Assembly (NCBI GenBank): GCA_002946415.1
Contig: NJPS01000035.1
Location: 62,001 to 126,000, forward strand
DNA length: 64,000 nt
Source of the DNA: Rutstroemia sp. NJR-2017a BVV2
Lineage: Eukaryota; Ascomycota; Leotiomycetes; Helotiales; Rutstroemiaceae
Direction of reading: 5' to 3'
The notes below the pieces were generated by a model. It worked only from the letters and a program-made list of their open reading frames with translations, ran no database searches and was not told the origin of the DNA. Below, piece after piece: positions 37,769 through 48,372 of this stretch (its first letter is position 1; each line of letters starts with the position of its first letter). Both the position numbers and the translations under genes were made by a program.

Positions 37769-38134
37769 ACAAGCGGGCGCGGTCTGTACCAGCGGGCAGG
37801 GCGTTAGGGCAGGCTAACGAGAGCCTATATAAATGAGCTATCGATTCAATCGAATAAGAAGTAGAGGATATTTATATCGGAAGAACGACTGGATTTTGAG
37901 GCAAAGAGACAAGTACAATAGAATTGATTATTTCAAACTCTTAGATATCAAAAAGTATTGGATACTTGAAATAGTAGTAATTTAGTTTCCCGGTGTTGGA
38001 CCTCGAACTATACATAATTTACTTTGAATCAAATGAAACACCACAACCAAATCTTTGATGATAGAACAATTTTGGGACTATGAGATAAAGCCTGAATCAA
38101 AACCCCCAAGATCCATCAGAATATACCCCATGAA
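37769..38134. other. Intergenic, no gene seen
   Basis: Begins with a GC-rich stretch (gcgggcgcggtctgtacc), then ordinary sequence. Likely a mixture of Copia internal debris and the 3' flank of the Hce2 gene. Confidence 0.45.
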
Positions 38135-38852
38135 TCAAGAATGCTTTATTTTCCAGTTGGTATATGATCGGCTACTTGTATCAAATGGATTGTTGGAGTT
38201 GTCGCAGCCCATACTGCCCTGGGCAGCGATGATGCCACCATTCTTTATATATTAGTAACTTGGCTCTGTATTTATTTCGTGATGAAAAATAACTTACCTG
38301 GAAGATATTAATAGCATCACGCATAACATCCCCTATATCTGTGGAACCGATGTAGGTATCGTATATATTTTTCGTACCTGCCTCAAAGACACACGAGCCA
38401 TATAACCACAGACTATGGGTGTCAGGAGTATTAGTCCAAACATGCCAGTACGTGTTCAGAGTAGATACATCTGAGAGGAAAGTCAGTAATGACTCCATCA
38501 GCTTCGGAAAAGCAAGGAAGAAAATTTGGGTTTCTCAAAACTTACAGTCACGGATGACCCAACAGTCTCCAGTAGTAGGGTAGGGTCCAGGATGGGAGTT
38601 GAAGGAGCTGCCTCCGCAGGTGTCACTGTCAGGAGCGTCACGGCGGAGAAGAGAACGGGCTACCTTCTTAGTAGGGTTGACAGAGGAGTCGACTAGAGCT
38701 GCGCTGTTGACATAAAGCGTCTTGTCCTGGAAGGCAACAGGGATCCAATCGATTGCGGCGATAGAACTTGCAACAGTTTCCGGAGTGGGAGCGGCGAAAG
38801 AGATTGGCAAAAGAGCCAAGATAGATAGACGTAGCATCTTTGAGAAGACCAT
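38135..38852 (-). CDS. Secreted Hce2-domain (Ecp2-like) candidate effector
   Basis: A small secreted protein of about 195 aa. Minus-strand exons 38852-38546, 38470-38298, 38242-38135; introns start gtaagt. The signal peptide is MLRLSILALLPISFA (second ATG, 38837, equally possible as start), followed by a propeptide-like stretch ending SLLRRDAP, a possible Kex2 site. The mature part has the Hce2 layout: DTCGGSSF...DCW, then WHVWTN, YGSCVFEAG, DIGDVMRDAI.IF, IIAAQGSMGCD and a short C-terminal SYTNWKI strand. Four to six cysteines would form disulfides. Hce2 proteins are homologues of Cladosporium fulvum Ecp2, linked to plant cell death or antagonism. The tail after MGCD diverges, so the last exon is less certain. 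Flanked by transposons. Confidence 0.8.
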
Positions 38853-39660
38853 GGCTGAAGATTGGACTTGGAGGTTGTTGGATCTTTGAGAGAAAACAGA
38901 GACTGATGGTTTTGGTTTGAAGTAAATTATTATATTATTGTTGACAGCAGAGCATACCTTATAGAAGAATGTTCAAAGCTTTTAACCAAGAAAATGGTTA
39001 CGTTGCATGTCGCAAAAGGGTGAGTGCAGAAAGCTATAAATTTTCAACCTCGATCTATTATATAGCGGGGAGTGGTATACATGCGTTAGATATCTTGGCG
39101 CAGGGAGCTCTAACCCGATGAGGCTTGCTTCTCACCAGATTGGTCTTGGCATTCGCCAGATAGGCCCAATCAAAGTGGTCGGCCTATCTAAATTCCGTTT
39201 GGGGCCAAAATACCAAAATGAGGGTATGCGTGACATCAACATCTTCAGGGATCCTTTGGTACCAATTCAACGCTTCTGTTGTGGATCACTTCAGATTCAA
39301 ATCACATGGTGGATCATTCGTTGTTCCTTTCGGGACTGTCATGGTTTAGTTCGCGTCTGCAGCAGCAGCTTCCCCCTTTCTGTCCTCACACGTTACACAA
39401 CCCAGAATAGAATACAGTTCACCTTAACCTATCGTGCTGTTCTGCTGTGCCGTCTCACGGCTTCGGTATACTTCGCTTTTAAGAAACACACGATTAACTT
39501 TCAACTTTCGACTTACGATAATTTCGCTACATCTCTTATTCCGACCTAGTTTATATTGGATATAAAATATAAATATATAAAAGATATCCCTGGCCTCTCA
39601 TAAAGCACTTATAAGGCTTATAGAATAGCACTTACGTTGTCTTAGATAGTGAAGAGAGTA
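38853..39660. other. Promoter of the Hce2 gene and unassigned DNA
   Basis: 38853-39080 is the upstream region of the effector gene. 39118-39549 holds an open frame of 143 codons without family features; I treat it as chance. No element ends recognised. Confidence 0.45.
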
Positions 39661-39679
39661 TAAAGTGGTAGTGAGTTCT

Positions 39680-39836
39680 TACTTGGTGCAATTCGATAAC
39701 AACACTGCGGTAAAGCGTCGTAAGAACGGATGCCAAGTTATTGTGTATTTGTGAGGTACTTGGCAACAACACTGCAGCACAGCGTCGTAAGATATATAAG
39801 CCAAGTTGTGCATCTGTGATGTACTTGGCAATACTA
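39680..39836. repeat. Tandem dimer of about 82 bp
   Basis: Two adjacent units share acttggYRcaa, aacaacactgcRg, agcgtcgtaag and gccaagttgtg/gttattgtg blocks. A third partial acttggcaata leads into the mariner TIR. Non-coding. Confidence 0.65.
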
Positions 39837-41161
39837 AGAGCTCAGGCCACATCTCGTCGCACCCCTTAAGCGAGATGCGGTCACCCATTTTAATTCCTAT
39901 ACTAGAACTTCAAAATTTTAGAATTAAATCAACTTATAATATTTATCCTTAAAAATGATAATAGATCCTCGCCCTGGGTCGCCAAACCATATATATAAAT
40001 CTAATAAGCAATGGTCAAGCCTGAAGTATTCGAGAGTACTTCAAGTCTAGGCTGATGGGAAATCTTGGAATCCGATCGAGGCCGAATTAGGAGTACTATA
40101 ATCTAGTACTAGAAGTATATATCGCTCCCAACAGGAAAGAAGGAATAGAAAAGATATAGAAGGGATTCTAGTAATAATATCGGCAAAGAAAGTTCGTAGA
40201 GTTATCAGGGAAATCCTAAGAAGTTGGTATAGGTATAAGATGACTTATATATAGGTAAAAGCAGTATTAGGAGTTAAAGTATCTATTTGTATAATCTATC
40301 GGGAGCTTCGCAAACTTGGATACCACCGGTATATAGCTTATCCTAGACCCTTTATCAATAAGATTCAAGTAAAAAAGTAGCTATAGTTTGCAAGATTATA
40401 CCGATAGTAGGATATAAGTAATTATACTGCTTCTTAGCTAGAAGAGGGTAATTAGTAGAAGGTTTACTAGTTAGATAAAGCTTTCTTTGAGATAGGTAAA
40501 AGAGGAAAGATCTGGATAACTTGCTGGCCTGATGAAAAGCAATATTTAAACTATATTCAATTGGTATACTGCTTAGAGAGGGTATTAGTTATAATTTGGA
40601 GTATAATCAATTAGAACTATAAATCACCTTTAGTCTTCCTTGAAAAAAGATCTGGTTACCGGGGTATTGATTCAATAGTATATAAGAAATAAATACTTAA
40701 GCTAGTTATATTCTTACTATTTAAAAAGGTTGGGACTGAGTATATCTTTATAGAGGATAGATCGAAAATATATAGTAGGTATATTTGGGTAATCTGGTTT
40801 GAGTAGGGTATTAGAACTCTTAACTAGCTATTATATTCTCCTAATTTGAACCTAATTGAGAAGGTCTGGCGCTGGATGAAATATAGAATTAATCAGCTAC
40901 TATTTATACCTATTTCCCTTGAAGAGCTAAAGCAAGAGATTCAGAGGTTATAGGATAAGATAGATCCAAAGACTTTTCATCCAGAGATCGAAAGGCTAAT
41001 ATATAAATTAGAAGATATAATTAAGATTAAAGGAAGAGCTACTATATACTAATAATATCCTTCAATTTCAAGCAAAAATATTGTATTGTTTATTTTTAAT
41101 TTAATATTGAAGTAAATAGGTGAAGAATGAGGGCGGTGCGACGAGATGTGGCCTGAGCTCT
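39837..41161 (+). mobile_element. Second Tc1/mariner element with near-perfect TIRs
   Basis: 1,325 bp. The left end agagctcaggccacatctcg continues gtcgcacc; the right end is its exact reverse complement (...cgacgagatgtggcctgagctct). TA flanks both sides (39835-39836 and 41162-41163). This family is distinct from the element at 35562, with different TIR and transposase. Confidence 0.92.
40150..41052 (+). pseudogene. Tc1/mariner transposase remnant
   Basis: The plus-strand frame reads RVIREILRSWYRYKM, then VKAVLGVKVSICIIYRELRK (helix-turn-helix) and LGYHRYIAYPRPF. The core contains DKAFFEIGKRGKIWITCWPD, FIEDRSKIYS and YSPNLNLIEKVWRWMKYRIN. At least six TAG/TAA codons interrupt it; Gln or Trp codons would restore them. 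The usual YSPDLNPIE reads YSPNLNLIE, a G-to-A and a C-to-T change. Inactive. The start is not certain. Confidence 0.85.
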
Positions 41162-41163
41162 TA

Positions 41164-41610
41164 TATCGTTTGGTTATGATGTAGTATACCCACCAATCCA
41201 CGAGAGTTACCTCACTTACCTCCATAGATTGAGATGATACATATGACGGTTCAACGTTGCATGATCAAGTTCGTATGGCTTGGGTAAATTTTGACAGTAT
41301 GGAGTAGCGGTGTGGAACGGAATAATTGTATAATCGAAAGGAATGAATTTGCCCAGCAAAGTCGGACTCCTCCTTCCCGTGGTGCTGCGCGGGAAAAGTG
41401 TGCTTGGAGTATATACCTAATGGAGCTCTCACATTCAATGATTAAGTTGGCTGGTCGAGAGGGAAGGAAAGGGGTCTGCGTCCGGAAGACTGGATTGCGC
41501 AACGACGTCAAGTGCCCTCATGTTAAACTTTCGCTCGCAGATGCTTGGGAATAATTCTTAACCAGCTACCGCTGCAACCCACCTCGCTTTTGCAATCAGC
41601 TTGTTGATAC
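41164..41610. other. Intergenic, no gene supported
   Basis: Overlapping short frames on both strands (41251-41554) lack family-like features. Possibly the decayed interior of the Copia element whose gag lies to the right. Confidence 0.45.
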
Positions 41611-42096
41611 TCACAGGTTTCGTTTGCAAATTACCGCTTCAATCCACTTTGCTCTCATATATGTTTGGCTTGTTCTGTGCTTTAGAACTTTGTAATTGAC
41701 TTGAATATCATTCCAATTCCTACCGTTACAGAGGATGCAGATCAGAATCTGTTCGTGTAGAGTGACTTCCTTCTTCTGGACTTGGATTTGAACATTGATG
41801 TTGTATAAGGGGTCTACTTTGGTTTGCACGTCAGTGTTCTTCAGAGTCATAACTTGGCACAGCTCTTGAAGTAGTTGTCGAGTGCGAGAGAGGTTCTTTT
41901 CGCTATATAGAGTGACTAGCATATTATATATCTCCTTTGGCGTTTCTAATTCAACAATCGAAAACTTATGGGCTTTATCGACGCTCGATCGAATTGTCAT
42001 CTTCGTTAGGGCGAGCTGAGCCTAAACTGGCTCCAGCGCAGGAGCCAGAAGAGAGGAGCCGAAACTTGCCTCCGATACTTCAGAGTATAGAGATCC
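41611..42096 (-). pseudogene. Copia gag fragment and leader
   Basis: A minus-strand open frame 42000-41611 (129 aa) reads ELETPKEIYNMLVTLYSEKN, then RQLLQELCQVMTLKNTDVQT and LHEQILICILCNGRNWNDI. This is the layout of Ty1/Copia gag polyproteins (UBN2-type). It begins 96 bp inside the LTR at 42097-42345, the correct position if that LTR is the 5' one on the minus strand. Protease, integrase and RT are missing, so the element is truncated near 41600. Confidence 0.75.
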
Positions 42097-42345
42097 TGTT
42101 ATCAGGGGTGTAGAAGGGGAATTCGAGGGTTCGGGCATTGATCACCTATATAAGAGAGGTAGCAGAGGCTGATCGAGCGAGAAACAGGATCCTTATCTTA
42201 AAGGACCCTAATATAAGGAATAGCAAGAAGGAAAGAGGATTAGTAGCAATTAGTTTATCTCTAACTAATATCTTATACTTAGATTCTGGCAATATCATTA
42301 CTATACCGCAATATTCTTATAATTTCTTACTAATAAACTCTAATA
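42097..42345 (-). repeat. Copia-type LTR copy 2
   Basis: 249 bp, starting tgttatcagg and ending ctaata (for ctaaca). AT-richer than copy 1. Orientation is minus, judged from the gag frame beside it. Confidence 0.75.
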
Positions 42346-42775
42346 TCTATTTTAATATAAATCAAAATCTTTATATTTCTTCTATTAATAACTAAATTCT
42401 ATTATTAATTATTAAAAAGATAATAATATAAAGAATAAACTATTAATAATTTACAATATAAAAAGAATTCTATATAGCTAATAATATTTAAATCTTAATA
42501 AAAAATCAAATATTAATTTATATAAGATATAATTTTGATAAATAATATATTTAGTTAAAATATTAACATATCAATATTTTAATAGAATTTATAATATATT
42601 TAAAATGTTTTCTAAATTTAAATTTAATTAAATTATTCAATTCCCAATAGCATCTCTATTCTATTCTATTTCCAGCATCTCGGCTCTGAAACCTTTTTCA
42701 GTGGTCCCCGAGGACCCATGGTTTCAATTCTAGTAGTATTGGGCTTCATAATTGAGAGCACCCTCTCAGCACCCT
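42346..42775. other. AT-rich then ordinary DNA, no gene seen
   Basis: 42360-42640 is strongly AT-biased and probably RIPed. The rest is the 3' flank of the possible small secreted protein. Confidence 0.5.
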
Positions 42776-43021
42776 TGGGTGCAGAAAACCCCAGTGGACT
42801 GAATCTCAGTCCACTCGGATGAGCCTTCAGATATTCGCACTACATCGAACAGAGTATTCCACTCCTTCCCATCGCAAGTGTCGATTCTGCCGCAAGCGGC
42901 CTTCGCAATATTGCTTTGCGTACATTCTGTAGAGGTTAGTATTGGGTGCTGCCAATTAGAAATATATGGGACTTACGGCCACTGTTAACAAGAGTAAAAC
43001 CGCAGGAAAGCAACCTTCCAT
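42776..43021 (-). pseudogene. Possible small cysteine-rich secreted protein, frame uncertain
   Basis: Minus strand. MEGCFPAVLLLLTVA (43021-42977) is a good signal peptide. A gtaagt donor follows, and a CTAAC branch plus ctacag acceptor give a 50-bp intron (42976-42927). Downstream, one frame reads CTQSNIAKAACGRIDTCDGK, later FCTQGC and then a stop, a disulfide-rich pattern. The signal-peptide exon and this frame do not join in phase with that intron; a 28-bp intron would join them but is implausibly short. So this is a frameshifted relic, a misread start, or chance. Confidence 0.3.
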
Positions 43022-44695
43022 CAGTCATGTCTCCAACAGTGGAGAAAATAATTGCAATCACGAAGGACCTTATTGTATAGACTTGAACGTGGACTTTTCG
43101 GGGCTTTCAACTTGATGCGTAGTGAACGGTCAGTGATTCAGTTGATATGGTGATTGGAGATTGCTTTTGAAGATGATTGAGATATGTTTGAGTTTACTGA
43201 TGAGAAAAAGGCTTTATTCCTTCTGTATTTATATCACCATCTGGTGCGAGAAGGAGCATAGGAGTCATTCGGTGCATGTAGCGTCTCGGACTTGCCGCGG
43301 TCATTGTTAGATACTGCACGGTCTGCACCTTGCTTTCAGCTCAACATCGTCGATGGCCAGAGACTTGGCATTCTTCTGGATACTTACACAAATTACGATA
43401 TCTTGAGATTGGTTTGGTTCTGGTCGGAATTGACCGCAGGTATTGTTGTGAGCTTTCCGAAGAGCTCAGCTGCTGACGTGATCCAATATACTAGATAAGA
43501 ATCGGAGAATGCCAGTCACATGAGCAGAGCAAGAACTGAGTAGAACAGAGCGGTGGAGCATTGTACCTGCAACCGAAAATGAAAGTCTGACTGTAGCGTT
43601 CCTTTACGCGCCAAGCTGCTGTAATCGCTGCTATCATCACGAGGCGATGCAGTCATCAATCTAATGGGAGCATTTTGAGACAGCTAAGTGCGCTACTTTC
43701 AGCTGCCCCGAAATATGATTCTTCCACGTCGACTTCTATTTTATGCAGTTATCAAGTGATTCTCGTAATTTCATGCAGTTCTGGGCCGGATCTTTGGTGC
43801 CGCTGTGGAGAAGCAATTAATTTGGCTGCCTTCGAACTTCGAAATAGAAAAAACGGGTGAGGATTAAACAGCTATGGTCAGGTCAATCACAGTTTGTCGA
43901 TCGGCTCTTCCGATTTCGAAGACGCAATTCATGGCTTTGCCAAGTAAGATGTAGATAAAAGCCCAGCTTCCCAATCTCAAAACGAGAGGCCGGCAACATC
44001 AATATCTCTTATTGGCACAACAAAAATGGTTAGCTGGAGAACTTCAGAAATGTGAAGCAAATCTGGTTGCGAAGGCATCCTCCTCAGGATAAATCAGCAG
44101 GTGTGAGAATTCGGTGGTAGCTAGCCTTACTACAGCTGGTATGTTTCTACTTTACAACGCCTATGAGATGAGGTTCCCAAATCACGCACGCAACTAGGAG
44201 GAGACCTCGATTGAAGAAGACTGTTCCAGGTAGGAGATTCGTTCCTGCCGAAACATTCCTGGCTTGATTACCACTGTTGGTTTTGTTACTCAGTTTTCGT
44301 GTTCTACCTATCGGCCTTATTTCAATCTCAGCTCTGTACGCCGTCGCCGAGGAACTGCTCAGCTATATAAGACGTTTTCACGCTTACTACAGCAGGTGAT
44401 ATGGTATCTGATTCTGTGTGACAGGAATATCTGGGTAGGTTCTGTAAGCAGTTCTGTTCTGGATCAATTTTGCTGAATCCTGTCTCCGTTATTATGTGTT
44501 CCTTTCGGACAAAGGTCGTCTGCAAATATTCGTTCTCTGAGTTTGTGGTAGCCGGACCACTTTTCGCTTCCTGCTCCTGACAGGCGTGGTATCATCATAT
44601 GATGTCTCCACGAGCCACTTTTACAGAAGTTCAGTCCATGTACAGAAGTTGTTGAACGATATTCAGACGTTGATGAATTGTTGATATTCAGAGTT
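43022..44695. other. Gene-poor stretch between possible effector and oxidase gene
   Basis: Normal composition. Short frames (43292-43498, 43675-43860, 44264-44476) have no recognisable domain or signal peptide. No repeats recognised. The right end is the 3' flank of the oxidase gene. Confidence 0.5.
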
Positions 44696-46164
44696 TCACA
44701 GCTTATAGTTAACATTAAAAGGCACATCTGTCCACTCTTTCACATCCTGAAAGTCCATAACCTCATTGGGCCCCCCAAATCTACCTTGGAGGTCTTTCCA
44801 GTTCCTATTTACTGCCGTCTCAGGTCTCCAGCGGAAAGCCCTTTTCAGTTTCGGGTCAAGTTTTCCTTCCATTGAATCAACTACAAATCCACCGACGCTA
44901 GTGATGTGCATGAAGCCATGTCCAGAGGCGCCTGCTGCTAACGTCAACGAGGGATATCCTGGTGGTGTATCAATGAGGAATGCTCGATCGGGAGTATCAG
45001 CGCACCAGCAGATACGGGCAAAGCACAGGGGGCGGTCCGCAAGTTGGGGCATCGTCTCTAATAGGAATTCCCGGATTCTCTTTGCGGAGTCTATGGGAAT
45101 TTGCTGTTTTGCAAATGGAATACTCCTAACTTTGCCATCTGGCCCTGGAACCTAAAACATATTTTGGTTAGCGTTTCATGCTAAAATGTAAGGTTGTGGC
45201 TGGTTGATGGCTAGTAGAGAGCAAAAGTGTAACTTGGGAAGATCTGAACTCACCCAATTGCAGTAACCAGGATGCTCATCACATATTTTAAGCTCGTGTT
45301 TGTCCTCATCTGGCTCCATAAAGAATCCCTTTTCTATATTGAAAAGAACTGGAAGGTTCTTATACAATTTTGTCTCCTCCTCTGTCATTTTGATATGGCC
45401 TAGAGTCCAAGCCGTCGGTCGTAGCTGGTCCTTGAAGTCGAAGAGTGCGTCGGCACCTGCTCCGGCCGCAAGGATTGTTCTATCCCCACGATGCTCCTTG
45501 CCATCTGCGGTTTTCACACCTAGCACGTCTCCATTCTCGTAAATGAGACTAGTAACAGAACCCTGTGGTGAGCCAGTGATAAACTTTACCCCCAACCTTT
45601 CCGCCTCTTTTGCTGCACTTTCCAGAGCCTTGCGAGCATGTACCCAGCCAGCACCAGAAGACTTGAACAGTCCTTTCCAATCGGGGAAGTCTCCTGTCAG
45701 TACTCCTGGTGGCATGGTTTTCCTGAATTCCTCCGCTGTTTTTAGTCTTACATAATCAGGCCTTGAATCAGGCTGCTCGCGCTTCTCGAGCTTCTTAAGT
45801 GCAGCTGGAGTGTTGGCAGCTACGATGTATCCAGTTGGATGGTAGTATGGTGTGAAAACAGGGTCATTCAGCCAACCTTCGGTTGCTTTGTTGAGTAAAA
45901 ACATAGAAACATCCTCTTCATTCTCTGTGAAGGAGCCTAGGTATATTAGCTAACTTAGCATAAATTCCAGGTTTTCGCTGAAATACCTTGCTCTACAATT
46001 TTATTGACATCATTTCCTGCAGATATTGGGGACGGTATAGGGTATGCATCGATTATTGTGACATTCGCATATCCTCGACGAGCTAGGTGAAGGGCTGTAG
46101 ACGCAGCCCAGGTCCCGCCTCCTGCGATGAGGATGCGAGAGGATGTAGTAAGTTCAGTTGGCAT
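44696..46164 (-). CDS. Fructosyl-amine oxidase (amadoriase), FAD-dependent
   Basis: Oxidises Amadori products (fructosyl amino acids) to the free amine or amino acid, glucosone and H2O2. 438 aa, the usual length. Minus-strand exons 46164-45987, 45936-45254, 45151-44696; introns of 50 and 102 bp (gtattt, gtgagt) with consistent phase. The N-terminal Rossmann motif is ILIAGGGTWAASTALHL, then DAYPIPSPISAGND, the family's hallmark after the second strand. Mid-protein GHIKMTEEE and GFFMEPDE line the substrate domain. The C-terminal part has ARICWCADTPD, whose Cys is the expected covalent FAD attachment site, then AAGASGHGF and FRWRPET. The C-terminus YKL may be a weak peroxisomal signal; family members usually end AKL or SKL. 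It shares a 460-bp promoter with a Zn2Cys6 regulator. Related monomeric sarcosine oxidases are the alternative, but the CWCxDT string favours amadoriase. Confidence 0.9.
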
Positions 46165-46626
46165 GTTTGATATTGCAATTGGATGAATAACTTCCCATAT
46201 TGAGAGCTCGGCTGTACCTTTATTTATCTAAATCTCTGCTCTGTGAATATCGTATGTTTACAGTCCGACCCGTAGTGAAAATTCATAAGCGGCGGTTTGG
46301 CGGGGTAAGTTACAGTATCAAAAGTGGATAGGAAGGTCCAAGCGATGTCCTATCTGTACACGCAATATTTAACCTATCATCTTCATTTTTCCTATCCTCG
46401 TGACTAAGGACACGGTATCTCTTAAAATACCCATCAGAATCTTTTACAAATAAATTACTTCCATCTATCAAAAGGTCGTTTAACTTTAGTCAGTATATTC
46501 TTCCTTTTCCGCCGAATAACCGCTATTTTCAGAGATCTGAATCCTACTTTAATATTTGTAACCTTACTCCGGCGCTCGGTACGACTCATCAACAGCCTGC
46601 CCCATTTTCCAAGTCCTTCTTCTCCA
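46165..46626. promoter_or_regulatory. Divergent promoter between amadoriase and regulator
   Basis: Contains several CGG/CCG triplets (near 46250, 46270-46300 and 46570) suited to Zn2Cys6 dimers. At 46505-46535 there is a short match (ccgaataaccgctatt...gagatc) to the GC core of the inverted-repeat arm at 22740-22780, perhaps a transposon footprint. Confidence 0.45.
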
Positions 46627-46656
46627 TTGTTTTCTACCTCGAGGGTCATCGGAATT

Positions 46657-48372
46657 ATGCCACGCCGTAAGTCCTCTGATACTAGCGAACGCAAGGTTGC
46701 TCGTACTAGGAGCTTGGGTGGGTGTAATGTCTGTCGAAAAAGAAAGGTCAAATGTGGGGAAGAACGGCCGGAATGCCAACGATGCATGGATATTGGATAT
46801 CACTGTGAATACAATCTTGTCTTAAAATGGCAGGAAGAGTTTGCTCTAAGAGGTGTAGCCTTCGGTCGATCAGGCGTGTGGAAGAAAAATGAGCGCCCTA
46901 GCTCAAATTCGGATATACAGTACCCTCCTTACGACCTCTCCGCCGAAAACGTTCCATGGTGTCCCTTACCACGTATATCACCTCATCATTTTGTAAATGG
47001 AACTCTCGAGAACTTTCACAGTTTGTTATCAGAGGATCCGATCAAATTAACATCAGTCGAAAGTGGCCTCATTGATGCCGCTGTCCAAGTCAATGCTCTT
47101 CCTTCTCTGCGATCGAAATATTTTTCGGCATTTACATCTATACTCCAGAGCCCTCTCAGGATAATTCCATTAGTCTCATCATTTTCTCGTGTAAATGATA
47201 CAAATTCAACTTTTCTCCTTCAATACTATGTACACCGTCTGTGTCCGTTAACAACGCCCAATCAATCCACCAATTCCCCTTTCGCAACAATCGTTCTCCC
47301 ATTTGCGTTAAGCACATCAAAGAACACCTTTCACTCCCTTCTAGCACTTTCGGCGTGCCATAAGAGTCAAACCGATCAGTCCTGGGAACCTGTGGCTTTG
47401 CAACTTAAGGCTGGAATGCTCCAATTTCTACGGCAAAGGCTCAGCAACGAGAATCCAGTCGAAGTGTCTCGCGATCCAGAAGTTCTCACAATCACTATGG
47501 TTATGTGTCTCTACGAAATTATTAACAAATGTGATGAGAAGTGGGTAGTCTACCTCCGAGGTGCGCGAGACATTATTCGTATTAGAAAACAGCTTCCATC
47601 GTCAGCCTCTGAGCAAAGTCCCTGGGGGCCCCTTTTCTTATTTGCTGAACGCTTCTTTGCGTATCAAGATGTCCTAGGACGAACAGCATGTGGTGGTGTC
47701 CCAAACTTCAAGAGCTGCACTTGGAGTTCCAATGCCCACGAAATAGACATATCGATGGGCTGTAGTCCGGAACTCTTCCAGATTCTAGGCTCCATCACAG
47801 ATCTGATTAAGTCGAACCGTAGAGATCCTCTGTTGGCTTCTGGGAAGACTTTCACTGCTGAAGCTGCGCGTCTCGAGTATCAACTCGAAAATCTCGTTCA
47901 GACCGTATATCAAGATGATGATTGTGCCATTCTGCACTCGGCAGAATTGAAGAAGCAGACCGCTATCTTATACCTCCACTGTACTCTATACAACGCATCG
48001 CCTACTACGCCTTTAGTTAATAAACAAGTCCGAGAGGTTCTTCAAGGTGTTTCTTCATGTCTGGACGACGGCCTTGCAGCAAGTTTGACTTGGCCTGTTT
48101 TCGTTGCAGGAGTGGAACTAGATCCTTTAGATGATACATTTATGCTCAAAGATCGGCCTGTATCGGGGAGAGCATTCATTCTCAGCACACTAGCAAACAT
48201 GTCGGCCTCTACAGTTGCAAACGTGCAAAGAATCAGATCGGCCATTATCGACGTTTGGCGACGGCGAGACTTGTTTCAATTAGAGAAAGGACCCATAAAT
48301 ATCACCCAAGAGCATAAAAGCGATTGGGAGATTTATGTTGAGCCAGCTAGTATGAATCTGAGTCTTGGGTGA
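46657..48372 (+). CDS. Zn2Cys6 transcription factor beside the amadoriase
   Basis: A single-exon gene. Start chosen at 46657 (MPRRKSSDTSERK), giving 571 aa; an in-frame ATG at 46627 adds ten residues. A basic N-terminus precedes the binuclear cluster GGCNVCRKRKVKCGEERPEC then CMDIGYHC (CX2CX6CX6CX2CX6C). The middle and C-terminal parts match the fungal-specific regulator domain type 2: FHSLLALSACHKSQ, LTITMVMCLYEIINK, WVVYLRGARDIIR, LYLHCTLYNASPTTP, then WPVFVAGVE. No introns, unlike its neighbours. Divergent from the amadoriase and upstream of an MFS transporter on the same strand; the usual logic is that it induces both in response to substrate, which is inference. Confidence 0.9.
   Translation: MPRRKSSDTSERKVARTRSLGGCNVCRKRKVKCGEERPECQRCMDIGYHCEYNLVLKWQEEFALRGVAFGRSGVWKKNERPSSNSDIQYPPYDLSAENVPWCPLPRISPHHFVNGTLENFHSLLSEDPIKLTSVESGLIDAAVQVNALPSLRSKYFSAFTSILQSPLRIIPLVSSFSRVNDTNSTFLLQYYVHRLCPLTTPNQSTNSPFATIVLPFALSTSKNTFHSLLALSACHKSQTDQSWEPVALQLKAGMLQFLRQRLSNENPVEVSRDPEVLTITMVMCLYEIINKCDEKWVVYLRGARDIIRIRKQLPSSASEQSPWGPLFLFAERFFAYQDVLGRTACGGVPNFKSCTWSSNAHEIDISMGCSPELFQILGSITDLIKSNRRDPLLASGKTFTAEAARLEYQLENLVQTVYQDDDCAILHSAELKKQTAILYLHCTLYNASPTTPLVNKQVREVLQGVSSCLDDGLAASLTWPVFVAGVELDPLDDTFMLKDRPVSGRAFILSTLANMSASTVANVQRIRSAIIDVWRRRDLFQLEKGPINITQEHKSDWEIYVEPASMNLSLG

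Noticed and set aside
39118..39549. Open frame of 143 codons, plus strand
   Set aside because: No domain, signal peptide or intron logic; composition looks like untranslated DNA.
41251..41554. Overlapping frames on both strands
   Set aside because: No coding features; lies in the truncated Copia neighbourhood.
44766..45755. Plus-strand frames opposite the amadoriase
   Set aside because: Antisense shadows; the minus-strand frame has all conserved motifs.
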